From IMG/VR virus record IMGVR_UViG_3300033153_006650, positions 1 to 47,752 of that record: DNA of 47,752 nucleotides; one strand, 5' to 3'. Position 1 is the first letter of the stretch. Every line of letters starts with the position of its first letter. The DNA is from a virus. Positions 34,097 through 43,161 of the stretch are shown here, in pieces. A program made the position numbers and the translations under genes. The notes below the pieces were generated by a model that did not search any database, was not told where the DNA came from, and saw only the letters and a list, made by a program, of their open reading frames with translations.

Positions 34097-34705
34097 TTAG
34101 TACGCAGCTTGAGCAGGTATGTCTAAAGAATTGTAACCAGGATTAGCATTTCTGCCCTTACCTCGCAAATTTTCATCCTCCCATATACCGGATGGTCGGC
34201 TCATAAATTTTTCAGCCATTCGTTCGCGTTCGTTTTTTCTTTGTAGCGTTTCAGCGTCTTGTTTAACCAAGGGTGGCGCCACTGTTGCGGGTTTTATTTT
34301 TACATTTTTAAACCGCTGTGGTTGCAGCGGTTTAAATAACGCTGATTCAGCACCTCCTTTTTCCCATTTTTCCAATCTGTTTAAACTGCTGGCATCAGTG
34401 CCGCCGATCTGTGCGTGTAATAATTTTACCGTCGAATATTTGTTGCCGACAATAAAAATCCTCGCCTTTTTCAAAATCCCCAAGCTTTCTTTCAGGACAA
34501 ACACGGCAATTTTATTTTCCCAGACGGAAATGTCGTCGCCATATTTTGTCCGGGTTTTGCTCAGGGCCGATGGACTGATATTGTATTGCTCTCCAAATTC
34601 ACCGGTCTTTAGCCCTGCTTTTTTACCGACAAAATAGAACGGTAGCAGGCCAACCATTTTAATTTTGATTTTCGGCATTACAAACGTGTTTAGTTTTTTG
34701 TTCAT
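34097..34705 (-). CDS. Putative DNA-binding protein with a helix-turn-helix
   Basis: A 202-residue basic protein. Residues about 35-55 (KTGEFGEQYNISPSALSKTRTKYG) read as a helix-turn-helix. Residues about 60-95 are strongly helical or beta; the C-terminal third is disordered, Pro/Lys/Gln-rich. Overlaps the following small gene's start by four bases. Could bind the nearby AT-rich region or regulate the array; family not recognised. Confidence 0.55.
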   Translation of the reverse strand: MNKKLNTFVMPKIKIKMVGLLPFYFVGKKAGLKTGEFGEQYNISPSALSKTRTKYGDDISVWENKIAVFVLKESLGILKKARIFIVGNKYSTVKLLHAQIGGTDASSLNRLEKWEKGGAESALFKPLQPQRFKNVKIKPATVAPPLVKQDAETLQRKNERERMAEKFMSRPSGIWEDENLRGKGRNANPGYNSLDIPAQAAY

Positions 34706-34860
34706 TTTGTTTGCTCCTGTGTTTTGGTTTTGTCGTATAGCTCCTGCATCCTATCAGCGCATTCGTGCAGAGCTGTTTTAGTCACTCCCTGCGGATCATA
34801 GATATCACTGGCAAGGATTTTTAAAACTTTTATTAAGATTTTGGTTTTTGTTTTTTTCAT
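34702..34860 (-). CDS. Small basic helical protein
   Basis: A 52-residue protein (starts MKKTKTKILIKVL) with GAGG upstream of ATG 34860. Lys-rich start, then an acidic helix (ALHECADRMQELYDK). Co-transcribed with the HTH gene by a four-base overlap. Function unknown. Confidence 0.5.
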   Translation of the reverse strand: MKKTKTKILIKVLKILASDIYDPQGVTKTALHECADRMQELYDKTKTQEQTK

Positions 34861-34890
34861 TTTGCCTCTATCATTGGATGATACCGTCAA

Positions 34891-35259
34891 AAGTGACTGC
34901 TTGTAGCCGATATGTAAAATGTTGATATTATTACATAAGTTAATTATGTAGAATTTGGACGTTTTCGTTTTTTGTTAACAAAAACAACTGACTACAAATA
35001 AGTAGTCGTTTTTATTCCCCCTTATAGACCCGCTAAGGGACTCCCTGTAATCCTCCTATAGAGAGAGAATCTTTATACACGCGTAATATATATGTATATG
35101 TATATTATACTATATATTATATAATATATAGAAATCATTGAAGAAATTTAAGTAAAAAGTAGTCATCATGGATTTTTCTTTAACACAAAAACTATATATA
35201 TCACTATAATATCGGTTAAAAGCCATACCGTCACTTTTACTGGCCGTCTATAGTTTTAC
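34891..35259. other. AT-rich intergenic region, candidate replication origin
   Basis: 369 bp without a gene. Contains TACATAA/TTATGTA inverted repeat (34932-34950), a perfect palindrome TTTTTGTTAACAAAAA (34969-34984), a GACTAC/GTAGTC hairpin followed by GTTTTTATT (34990-35015) that looks like a plus-strand terminator, and an almost pure TA tract around 35086-35145. It lies beside the primase-helicase gene. Such combination is common for phage origins; no iterated initiator boxes are clear. Confidence 0.45.
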
Positions 35260-37470
35260 CTACTTCAACGCTATATATGCTTGATATTCCCCACCTTTTA
35301 CGCTTTTTTTACTTGTCTTGATTGTCCTGATTGCAATCAACCCTTCAAGCAAATCGTCAAACACCTCTACCCGTTCACGTTTACGCAACTTGGAAAATGG
35401 TTTAGTTCTTCCAATATACTTAATATTTATACCCCGTGTACCTGCTGCCCTGATAGCTGCAAGGAATGCCATTTTATCCCGCTCAAAATCTGAACTACTT
35501 AAATGCTGTTTTAAAAGCCTGATAGTTGGAGCTGCCAATTGTTCAACAAATTGAATAGCCCATGCTGTATTCTGCACGCTAATCGTTTTTTCACTGCATG
35601 ATACCGCCACGGTTAATGCAATCCGCATAGCCTGTTCACGTAATCTGCTAACCATGGGAGCTAATTTGACCCCTTGGAGCTTTTTACCCCATGCGAGATT
35701 ACTATCTTCAAACTCAACCAACAGTTTGTTGCATCCATCATCAAAAGGAACTGTTACAGTTTTCCTGTCGTCAAACTTCTCGAACTCATCAAGTTTCATC
35801 TCTAAACCTGTTGAGTCCGAATACCGGCCAATATCAGCACACCATTTTTTGATATTATCCGGGACGGGATCAGGAACACGAAAATCAAGGTTCGATGTTT
35901 TTTGCTCAGTTGATACACCGAAAAGCCAACGATTAAGAAAACCATCGTCTATCATTTCCGTTGTAACTGAATCCATCAATGTGGTTTGAGTGGTAACACC
36001 GCAAACCGTAACGGCTGGCCGTGCAAGTTTATCATGGGTGCCGTCAACGTATTGTTTACCGTCTATGGAGTCATGGGCAGAACTAAAGCATTCCATCAAC
36101 TTGGATACCAGGTTTTTATCTTCCCCGCTTTGCGCTACCTTCTGCAACCTGCGCCCCATTTCATCTGACAGGATTATCTGTCTTGGTATAAAACCAAGGC
36201 TTTTGATCAACGCTGATTCTCCTGTAAACCAGTTAGCACCTACCATTTTTTCAAGCCCTGATTCGGTTAATATGTTTCTGATTACGCTTTTCACGGCATC
36301 TTTACCGGTTCCCGATTCAGCAATAAACATGAAAAATAACGAAGAATAATTATTGTAATTTGTAACGTAATTTCTTGAACAAATAATGGAGCCTATGGCA
36401 AGCGCCACCATTGGTGCAAAAATATTACTGTTCCCGCTGGAATGCTTGTTATAGTAGTCTTCGACCTCTCCTAATATCCCAGGCACTCGGCTCATCGTGA
36501 ATGGTTGTTCTATTTCCGCCTGCTGGTAGACTTCACCCGCCTTTATTATGTTTTCGCCTGTAGGAATGTCAAAAACAGCTTTAACAGCATCAACGCCGCG
36601 TTCAGTGAACAGGTCATTAAAATCAGTACCCGTTATACCCTCTGGAAAAACTACCCGTAAATCGTGCTTTTGCCCCACTGCTATAGCTTTCCCCAGTCCT
36701 ACGTTTTTCTCTTTTTTGTGGTCATTATCTGCACAAATTATCACCTGAACCGTGCCAAGTTTTTTCTTGAAATACGGCAACAACTCCATGGTAACAGATT
36801 CTAAATTACCAGCATCAAAAGCCACAAACACGTCGAACCCTGTACACTCTGCAATGCTGGCTCCTGTTGCAAATCCTTCGCAGATACAAATAATTTCATT
36901 GTGATTGCCGTCACCATTTATTTTGTGGAAACATCCTTTTTTCTTCCCTCCATAAAGGAACTTTTTATTAATCTTTTTGTCTTGTGATTTATCAAAAATC
37001 TCTTGATAAGTTGTGATGTTTTTGCCAATATCATAAACTGGCAAGATTATTCCCCCGGTCTCATCATTAAATAAAGCATCATGTGGCTTGATTTGCTTGG
37101 TTACAAGATATGGATGATTAGCAGGGCAAATATCAAGAGAATCAATCAACTCTTGAGCTGTTTTTGCTGATTCTTTATTCCTTGCAAGTTCTGCTTGGTT
37201 TGCCTGTATCCTGATTTGTTTGATAGCTGCCAGTTCAGGTTTAGTCATCCCCTGCCAGCCGTTGCCCTTCCTGACCTCTACCCGTTCACCTGTCTTCCAG
37301 TTGCCGACGACTCCGACGGTCTTACCATTGATGATATTGAGGTAATACCACCCGTGCTTCCCTTTACCATTGCCTATGAGCGGTACCCGTTCCGGCGCGG
37401 CTCCTGTTGTCTCTATTGGTGCTGATATTTCCACCCCTATAGATTGCGCAGCTTCAATGAATTGTTGCAT
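35260..37470 (-). CDS. Primase-helicase (TOPRIM + DUF3987-type ATPase)
   Basis: A 736-residue replication protein. N-terminal zinc-less DNA-binding part, TOPRIM core near 190-260 (ICEGFATGASIAEC, CADNDHKKEKN), then an ATPase domain with Walker A AESGTGKD near 387 and ILSDEMGRR near 430, typical of DUF3987 phage/plasmid primase-helicases. It should prime and unwind at the origin. It starts three bases after the HNH gene stop. Confidence 0.88.
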   Translation of the reverse strand: MQQFIEAAQSIGVEISAPIETTGAAPERVPLIGNGKGKHGWYYLNIINGKTVGVVGNWKTGERVEVRKGNGWQGMTKPELAAIKQIRIQANQAELARNKESAKTAQELIDSLDICPANHPYLVTKQIKPHDALFNDETGGIILPVYDIGKNITTYQEIFDKSQDKKINKKFLYGGKKKGCFHKINGDGNHNEIICICEGFATGASIAECTGFDVFVAFDAGNLESVTMELLPYFKKKLGTVQVIICADNDHKKEKNVGLGKAIAVGQKHDLRVVFPEGITGTDFNDLFTERGVDAVKAVFDIPTGENIIKAGEVYQQAEIEQPFTMSRVPGILGEVEDYYNKHSSGNSNIFAPMVALAIGSIICSRNYVTNYNNYSSLFFMFIAESGTGKDAVKSVIRNILTESGLEKMVGANWFTGESALIKSLGFIPRQIILSDEMGRRLQKVAQSGEDKNLVSKLMECFSSAHDSIDGKQYVDGTHDKLARPAVTVCGVTTQTTLMDSVTTEMIDDGFLNRWLFGVSTEQKTSNLDFRVPDPVPDNIKKWCADIGRYSDSTGLEMKLDEFEKFDDRKTVTVPFDDGCNKLLVEFEDSNLAWGKKLQGVKLAPMVSRLREQAMRIALTVAVSCSEKTISVQNTAWAIQFVEQLAAPTIRLLKQHLSSSDFERDKMAFLAAIRAAGTRGINIKYIGRTKPFSKLRKRERVEVFDDLLEGLIAIRTIKTSKKSVKGGEYQAYIALK

Positions 37471-37472
37471 TA

Positions 37473-37874
37473 TTAAAACCTTGGAAAATTATTTTCATTA
37501 AATACAAACGAACTGCATTCATAGTGTTCATAGGTATCAAAAACAGGTTTACGCATAGATATTTTGCATTCATTTTCTTGGCTATGGCTGATATCCATAT
37601 GGATAAAATTAGTGCATTCAAAACAGGCGTGAGGTTGATTTGTTGATTTGGTTACTGTTTTTTTATGATCTTTTTTATGGCAGTGTTTGCAAAGACATTG
37701 AAGGTCATTCATTGAGTATTCCCATGGTTTAGCCCCTTTTTTGTATTCAACATGATGAACATGTAATTCTGTTGTGCCGTCTCCGCATGATTCGCATTTC
37801 CACCCGGCTCGTTCAAACACCTCAAGCCGTTTTTTTTGCCACCTGGGATCTTTCAACATTTGCTTATATTTCAT
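37473..37874 (-). CDS. HNH endonuclease
   Basis: A 133-residue protein. CESCG, then ELHVHHVEY, and CKHCHKKDH give the HNH and zinc-binding pattern in residues 27-73. The C-terminal 60 residues are Cys-rich (CFECTNFI and later CSSFVF) and resemble an extra zinc knuckle. It lies in the replication operon rather than near terminase, so it may be a free-standing homing-type or repair nuclease. Confidence 0.85.
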   Translation of the reverse strand: MKYKQMLKDPRWQKKRLEVFERAGWKCESCGDGTTELHVHHVEYKKGAKPWEYSMNDLQCLCKHCHKKDHKKTVTKSTNQPHACFECTNFIHMDISHSQENECKISMRKPVFDTYEHYECSSFVFNENNFPRF

Positions 37875-38013
37875 TCATCCCCTCCAAGTACTGTTTAATT
37901 AATTCAGTAATCACAACTTTGATTGTTTTGCCGTCCTGAATTGATTTTATTTTCAGTTGGTTCTTCAATTCTTTGCCTATTACAACATGTAATGCACCGT
38001 TATTTTCTTCCAT
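37864..38013 (-). CDS. Ribbon-helix-helix regulator
   Basis: A 49-residue protein: beta strand ALHVVIGKEL, two helices (KNQLKIKSIQDGK, KVVITELIKQYLEG), the CopG/Arc/MetJ fold. ATG 38013 has AGAGG six bases upstream and is preferred over an in-frame start at 38064. First gene of the leftward replication operon and divergent from 38108, so it probably controls this divergent region. Confidence 0.75.
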   Translation of the reverse strand: MEENNGALHVVIGKELKNQLKIKSIQDGKTIKVVITELIKQYLEGMNEI

Positions 38014-38107
38014 TGTTGTCCTCTTTTTAAATTGCATTTTATCTACTTTTAAATTAAGATACACCCAACACCAAATAAAAACAAGTCAAAAAAAGGAGAC
38101 TATAACA

Positions 38108-38419
38108 GTGAAAAAACAAATCAAAGCAGTATGCAGAGAAGTTGAGAAAATGTTGCTTGAGAAAAACAAATCATACGGCAACAGCGCTGCTGAGCCGGTA
38201 CGCATTTTTTCAAAAGTGGACGCAATCGAACAAATAAACGTCCGAATTGACGACAAATTATCCCGGATCGCCAACGGCCACGAATATGGTAACGACGATA
38301 CAGAACTTGATTTAATCGGGTATTTGATCCTTAAAAGGGCTGTAAAAATGGAGAATGCTCCGGCTGAAACAGTTGGGAAAATACCTGCAACCTGCTTGGC
38401 TGCTCGGATAGATAAATGA
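38108..38419 (+). CDS. DUF1599-type nucleotide-modification-associated protein
   Basis: A 103-residue protein. KNKSYGNSAAEPVRIFSK, DDKLSRI and DTELDLIGYLIL match the small helical Nmad1/DUF1599 family linked to phage nucleotide metabolism or modification. GTG 38108 has GGAG 9 bases upstream. Overlaps the helicase gene by ATGA. Exact role not known. Confidence 0.75.
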   Translation: MKKQIKAVCREVEKMLLEKNKSYGNSAAEPVRIFSKVDAIEQINVRIDDKLSRIANGHEYGNDDTELDLIGYLILKRAVKMENAPAETVGKIPATCLAARIDK

Positions 38420-40215
38420 AAATAATACCACGCCCGTATCAAATCAGGGTTTTAAATGAACTGTGGACGGCATTACAGGTTAAACAGAACATTTTATTTG
38501 TGGCCTGTTGTTCAGCAGGCAAAACAATAGTTTTTAGCAAACTGATTCAGCGACTAATCAGGGAGCAACCACACCGGCGCGTGATGATAATGGCAGACAG
38601 AGAGATATTGGTATCTCAAGCTGTTGATAAATTGTTGACCGTTGCGCCTGAACTTGCACCATTTACCGGCATTTGTTGTGCTGCTATGGGACAAACCGAT
38701 ACACATAAAACTGTTACCATCTGTTCCCGGCAATCCATTATTAACCGTGTTGATAAAATACAACCGGTTGACCTGTTGATATTTGATGAGGTGCATTTAA
38801 CCGCCCCGCAAATTGATGGAAAACCGCTTGATCAGTTCGGGAAGATTTATATGGCATTGCGTGATAGATCACCGAACATGCGGTTTATTGGTTGTACTGC
38901 CACCCCGTACCGGCTTGGAACCGGGTATATTTACCCACCACTTATCCGTGAAGATGCCACGTCCTATTTTGATCAAGTTGATAGCGTTGTGACTATCAAG
39001 GAGCTGTTAGCAAATAATCCGCCGCACCTATCATCTGTTAAAGGATTGATAGCAGAATCAGAAGAAATGAAGGCGGATTTATCCAAGGTCGGGAAGGTTG
39101 CCGGGGAATTTAATTTAGGACAACTGGAAGAGGTCTCACTAAAGGAATTCCACCTTAATTCTGTTGTTGAGGCGTACCAAGATTTTTCTAATAATGAAGA
39201 TTTCGGAAAAAGAGAATGCTGTTTAATTTTTTGCACAACGATCAAGCATTGTGAGGCTGTTGCAGATTTGATACCAGGTTGCGTGCCTATCCACTCTAAA
39301 AACAAAAATACCATCGAGGGCAATTCAGCAAAATGTTACACCTCAGTTGCTAAACTGACCACTGGCCTGGACCGAACAGACGTTGATTTGATTGTTGTTG
39401 CTCGTGGTACTGCAAGCCCTGCGCTACACGTCCAAATGATTGGCAGGGGTGCCAGGCTACATGTAGGTAAAAAAGATTGTCTGGTTGTTGATTTGGTTGG
39501 TAATTGCAATATTCACGGCCTTGATCTTGATAATCCGGTTGTTAAAGTTCCAAATATTCCCGGCGGAGGTGAATTTCCCTCTAAGGTTTGCCCTGGAGAG
39601 ATTGAGGATTTTGCATGTGGAGCTGTCCTACACGCAGCTGTACGCAAGTGTCCAGAGTGCGGTTTTGAATTTACCACAGAGAGCATTGAGGCGCTGTTGC
39701 CGGATCTTAAAAAGGTTGTTTTTAATGAGGAATTGCCACCGGAGATAGTAAACGTTCAATTCATGGACATCTATGAAACTGTATCCAAAACAAGTGAAAA
39801 ATCAATGTTAGTTGCTGAGTTTTCGAGTGATGATTTTGGCGCTAAAAATACAAGATTATATATGATGTTTGAAGGTGACGGGTACTCTGGTTATCCGGTC
39901 AAAAAAACTCAAAAATTTTGGGAACAATTAACCTGTGATCCGTTTCCTGAAACAGCCAAGGAAGCTATAGAAAGCGAGTTTGAAATACCCAAGAGTATTA
40001 TGGTGAAAACAGACGGGAAGTTCAAGAATATATCGGCTCTTATCTATGGTGAAGCGGATATAGTGAACATGAAAGATTCTGACTACGATGCTTATTGCAA
40101 GTATAAACCCGCGAGTTGCGGTGACGACGTGCCACTATACATGGATGATGTTCCGGCACAAAAAGATTGGGATGACATGACAGAACAAGAAAAAAAAGAC
40201 TCTGTTCCGTTTTAA
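38416..40215 (+). CDS. SF2 DNA helicase
   Basis: A 599-residue ATPase. Q-like RPYQ, Walker A CCSAGKT (about 31-37), DEVH (about 123), TATPYR (about 161) and motif VI QMIGRGARL (about 341), then a zinc-ribbon-like CPECGF and a long C-terminal part ending in an acidic tail (DWDDMTEQEKKDSVPF). Likely acts in replication or recombination, similar to phage SSL2-type helicases. The acidic aromatic C-terminus resembles tails that bind partner proteins. Confidence 0.9.
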   Translation: MKIIPRPYQIRVLNELWTALQVKQNILFVACCSAGKTIVFSKLIQRLIREQPHRRVMIMADREILVSQAVDKLLTVAPELAPFTGICCAAMGQTDTHKTVTICSRQSIINRVDKIQPVDLLIFDEVHLTAPQIDGKPLDQFGKIYMALRDRSPNMRFIGCTATPYRLGTGYIYPPLIREDATSYFDQVDSVVTIKELLANNPPHLSSVKGLIAESEEMKADLSKVGKVAGEFNLGQLEEVSLKEFHLNSVVEAYQDFSNNEDFGKRECCLIFCTTIKHCEAVADLIPGCVPIHSKNKNTIEGNSAKCYTSVAKLTTGLDRTDVDLIVVARGTASPALHVQMIGRGARLHVGKKDCLVVDLVGNCNIHGLDLDNPVVKVPNIPGGGEFPSKVCPGEIEDFACGAVLHAAVRKCPECGFEFTTESIEALLPDLKKVVFNEELPPEIVNVQFMDIYETVSKTSEKSMLVAEFSSDDFGAKNTRLYMMFEGDGYSGYPVKKTQKFWEQLTCDPFPETAKEAIESEFEIPKSIMVKTDGKFKNISALIYGEADIVNMKDSDYDAYCKYKPASCGDDVPLYMDDVPAQKDWDDMTEQEKKDSVPF

Positions 40216-40228
40216 ACAACAATAAGGC

Positions 40229-40257
40229 TTGATAGGATTAAATTAATACTATATAAA
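40229..40257 (+). promoter_or_regulatory. Promoter for the recombination operon
   Basis: TTGATA (40229-40234), exact 17-nt spacer, TATAAA (40252-40257), in the only non-coding gap after the helicase gene. RNA should start near 40264 and cover 40293 onward, possibly into the right cassette array. Confidence 0.7.
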
Positions 40258-40292
40258 GACATATAAGATTAATTTTAAACAGGAGAAAAACA

Positions 40293-40547
40293 GTGTATTT
40301 ATATGAAGAAATAAAGGAAATTGTGTTTTTTCCAGAGCATCAAATAACTTTCTTAAAAGTGCGTGACAAAATAGAGGTTCTTTTGTCACAATCTGGTGCT
40401 GTAAACATGGAAAAAATAATTTCAGGAATTTCAGGCGATACTTGGTTGTTGCTTGCCTGTGTTGATAGGATTGTAGAGCTGAATGAGATTAAAGAAGTCA
40501 TTCAAAATCATAATGTTACCCAACAAAAAAGAATTTTTACCAGATAG
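40293..40547 (+). CDS. Small hypothetical protein in the recombination operon
   Basis: An 84-residue helical protein (VFFPEHQITFLKVRDKIEVLL, then GDTWLLLACVDRIVELNEIKEV). GTG 40293 has AGGAG 8-12 bases upstream. It could be a winged-helix or a small regulator; no motif confirms this. Confidence 0.55.
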   Translation: MYLYEEIKEIVFFPEHQITFLKVRDKIEVLLSQSGAVNMEKIISGISGDTWLLLACVDRIVELNEIKEVIQNHNVTQQKRIFTR

Positions 40548-40557
40548 GAGGTGAACA

Positions 40558-40731
40558 GTGGAACAGAAACTTTTAACGCTGAAAGAAACGTCAGTTTTGA
40601 CGGGACTGTCAGAATATAAAATTTACCAGTTGATAAACAAACGAGATTTCCCGGCGTTTATACAACTCGGTGAACGCACCCGACGCTGGAAACGTTCGGA
40701 GATTTTGAACTGGATGGAGGATGTAAAGTGA
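40558..40731 (+). CDS. AlpA/excisionase-like small HTH protein
   Basis: A 57-residue protein: LTLKETSVLTGLSEYKIYQLI, then FIQLGERTRRWKRSEILNWM, the MerR-like winged helix typical of AlpA and phage excisionases. GTG 40558 follows a strong AGGAGGTGA. Without an integrase in the window, a transcription regulator role is more likely than excision. Overlaps the next gene (GTGA). Confidence 0.72.
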   Translation: MEQKLLTLKETSVLTGLSEYKIYQLINKRDFPAFIQLGERTRRWKRSEILNWMEDVK

Positions 40732-41447
40732 AACCACAAACATTAGAACAGGCAACCGCTGGAAACGGTAACTTTGTTTTGTACGGGCCGAGTGGGTCAG
40801 GAAAAACGGCCAGCCTTGCAACCCTTGACCCTGGCAATACTGAGATTATAGCGACAGAGGACGGTTTGCGAACTCTAAAGGATATGTCGCTGGATTATCC
40901 AGAATTGAACAAACTGACAGTATATAATGCAAATACAATGGCTGAGGCGCAACAGGCTTATGAAGCTGTTGCAGTATCCGGTAAAAAGTATCTGGCTATT
41001 GATAGCCTGACCAAATTAGGAGATATTTGCCTGGCTCAAGAGATGGTCGCAACGGCAAATGATGCCCGCAGGGCATACCCAGCAATGGCTTCAAAGATGA
41101 CGAATATAATTGACCTGTTTAACAATCTTGACAAGACAGTAATTTTTATATCTCAAGAGGAACTTGTTAACGATGATGCTTTCGGGCGTTTTGATTACAA
41201 ATACGCTCCAAGTATCCCCGGCAAAAAGTTTGCAGCTAAAACGGCTTATTTCTTTGATTTTATCTTTGTGATGAGAACACGGGTTGCAGAAGACGAAAGC
41301 ATTGAGCGAAAATTTCAAACGGATTTACATGGGGGGGATTATCTGGCAAAATCAAGATCAACACGGTTGATGGTTTTTGAGGATCCTAATTGGATGGATA
41401 TTTTTAATAAAACAGCAAATAACACAAAAGAGGTTACAAATGATTAA
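40728..41447 (+). CDS. Sak4-like recombinase ATPase (AAA_24)
   Basis: A 239-residue ATPase: Walker A GPSGSGKT (about 20-27), Walker B YLAIDSLTKLG, and a RecA-core layout. It matches phage nucleotide-binding proteins of the Sak4/AAA_24 type, which anneal ssDNA with help of a phage SSB. GTG 40728 overlaps the upstream stop. The SSB-like gene follows directly, supporting the assignment. Confidence 0.8.
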   Translation: MKPQTLEQATAGNGNFVLYGPSGSGKTASLATLDPGNTEIIATEDGLRTLKDMSLDYPELNKLTVYNANTMAEAQQAYEAVAVSGKKYLAIDSLTKLGDICLAQEMVATANDARRAYPAMASKMTNIIDLFNNLDKTVIFISQEELVNDDAFGRFDYKYAPSIPGKKFAAKTAYFFDFIFVMRTRVAEDESIERKFQTDLHGGDYLAKSRSTRLMVFEDPNWMDIFNKTANNTKEVTND

Positions 41448-41907
41448 TTTTGGAGCAGGAATTGGATCGCAGGACGGGGAAAATTTTCAAGAAGCAGGCG
41501 GGAAACCGTTGCCGCCGGAAGGTTGGGGCGAATTTGCCATTATGAAAAGCGAAGACATTGACGGCAACCTGAAATTTTTTGTACAAAACAAAGCGGGGGT
41601 CGATGGTGATATTTTCCTTGGATTTGCCGGATCAGAAGTTTGGCAGCAGGAACAGGCCAGAAATACCCTTGGGAAGATAATTGATGTAACCGGCTGTCAG
41701 ATCGTTGTCAAAACCTTTCAGGATGCTATGGCATTAAATGGTTTAAAACTGGATATTAAATTTCAGCACGTTAACAGCAAAAGCCTCAAGGATGATGGTA
41801 CCCCGTTTAAAAATGCGCGCTCAAAAAACTATGCCCCCGCCGGGACAAAGAGCAGTGTGTCTGCTCCGCCTCCTGCTGCTCAAGATACCGCTGACAGCCC
41901 CTGGTAA
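41440..41907 (+). CDS. Probable phage single-stranded DNA-binding protein
   Basis: A 155-residue beta-rich protein with disordered C-terminus ending in DTADSPW, an acidic aromatic tail like those by which SSB proteins recruit partners. Adjacent to the Sak4-like ATPase, with 8-nt overlap, the usual partner arrangement. ATG 41440 is preferred over an earlier in-frame start inside the upstream gene. A GCCGGG/CCCGGC hairpin follows at 41917-41935. Confidence 0.68.
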   Translation: MINFGAGIGSQDGENFQEAGGKPLPPEGWGEFAIMKSEDIDGNLKFFVQNKAGVDGDIFLGFAGSEVWQQEQARNTLGKIIDVTGCQIVVKTFQDAMALNGLKLDIKFQHVNSKSLKDDGTPFKNARSKNYAPAGTKSSVSAPPPAAQDTADSPW

Positions 41908-41955
41908 AAAAACCTTGCCGGGTGAAATTCCCGGCTTAACCCTGCGAGGATAAAA

Positions 41956-43161
41956 ATGGATTGGACGGAACCTGAAAAAGAAGGCAACGCACTCCAGAAA
42001 AGCGTTGCGGACATGAACAGCATACAAGCCGATTATTCAACTTTTGATATCGACGAGTCAGCTATTGTTGCAATTGAAAAACAATACCCTGTGGCTGAGT
42101 TGCCGGAGCGCCTTGAGAGCATGGATGAGGTAAAAGAAATTCAGGGCCAAATCAAGGGGATTAAAGCTGTTTTTAAACCTGGTGTTGAGTCAATCACCCC
42201 GGTTAAAAGTGCGGCATTCCGGCTGCATAAACGTATCAAAGCGGTTGAAAACAAATTTCTTGAACGCAAAAAAGGCGTTCTTGATCCGCATACAGCGCTT
42301 GTAAAAGAATACAACGAACGTATAGAACGAGAGCTGCAAGAAGCGGAGCTGCACGAAAAAGAGCGGGTATCCTCAATTAATCAACGCATTGTTGCAATGC
42401 CAAATGTAGTTAATGACCTGCTAATCGCTGATAGCTCTGCTGTTGACACCGCACTGTTGACTGTCAGGGAAGACGATTTATCATGGGCAGAAGAATTCGT
42501 CACGCCTGCAATGACCGCTCGTACTGAGTTGATCAAACAGCTTGAACAGCTCTATACCATGCGGATTGATACAGAGACCGCCGCCGAACAATTCGCTATC
42601 AACGCACAATTTAAAAAAGAAGAGGATGAACAGCGGGCGTTAGCGGTTGCCAGGCAGGAAAAAGAAAACGAAATCAAGTTGATCCCGGTAAACATGATAG
42701 AGTCGTCATCTGCTGATATTGAGCGTAAAATAGTTGATTTGCAAGAGTTCATGAACCCTGCAAATACCGGTTACGTCCAGCCTGTTATTGATCAACTGTC
42801 CCGGATTAAAGTCTCAGCGATTTCCCGTGAAGAAATAGCGGCGGAAAAAGCCAAGATTGAAGCTGAAAAAACCAGGCTGGCAAAGATTGAGTCTGACAGA
42901 TTAGCGGCAATTGCAAAAGATGAAGCTGATAAAAAAGAACAGGAGGAACGACTTGAGCAGGAAGCAAAGGAGAAAAAGGAGAGAGAATCGGCAAAAGCCC
43001 AGGCGGATAAAATTGAAGCTGAGCGGGTTGCTGAGTCAGAAAAGAACCTGCAAGCGAACATGTCAAAAACCATCAACCACATGAAGGAATTTGATAGCGA
43101 ATCATTGTTGGTAGGTGCGATTTATAATGGTAAATTTGAGCATTTACGGTGGGCAAATTGA
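41956..43161 (+). CDS. Coiled-coil protein of the recombination operon
   Basis: A 401-residue acidic protein. Long Glu/Lys/Ala coiled coil at about 285-375 (for example AEKAKIEAEKTRLAKIES), a mixed N-terminal part and a short C-terminal domain (NHMKEFDSESLLVGAIYNGK). Proteins with this composition often lie beside phage recombinases, but their role is unknown. Its GAGGATAA upstream gives a good start. Confidence 0.65.
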   Translation: MDWTEPEKEGNALQKSVADMNSIQADYSTFDIDESAIVAIEKQYPVAELPERLESMDEVKEIQGQIKGIKAVFKPGVESITPVKSAAFRLHKRIKAVENKFLERKKGVLDPHTALVKEYNERIERELQEAELHEKERVSSINQRIVAMPNVVNDLLIADSSAVDTALLTVREDDLSWAEEFVTPAMTARTELIKQLEQLYTMRIDTETAAEQFAINAQFKKEEDEQRALAVARQEKENEIKLIPVNMIESSSADIERKIVDLQEFMNPANTGYVQPVIDQLSRIKVSAISREEIAAEKAKIEAEKTRLAKIESDRLAAIAKDEADKKEQEERLEQEAKEKKERESAKAQADKIEAERVAESEKNLQANMSKTINHMKEFDSESLLVGAIYNGKFEHLRWAN

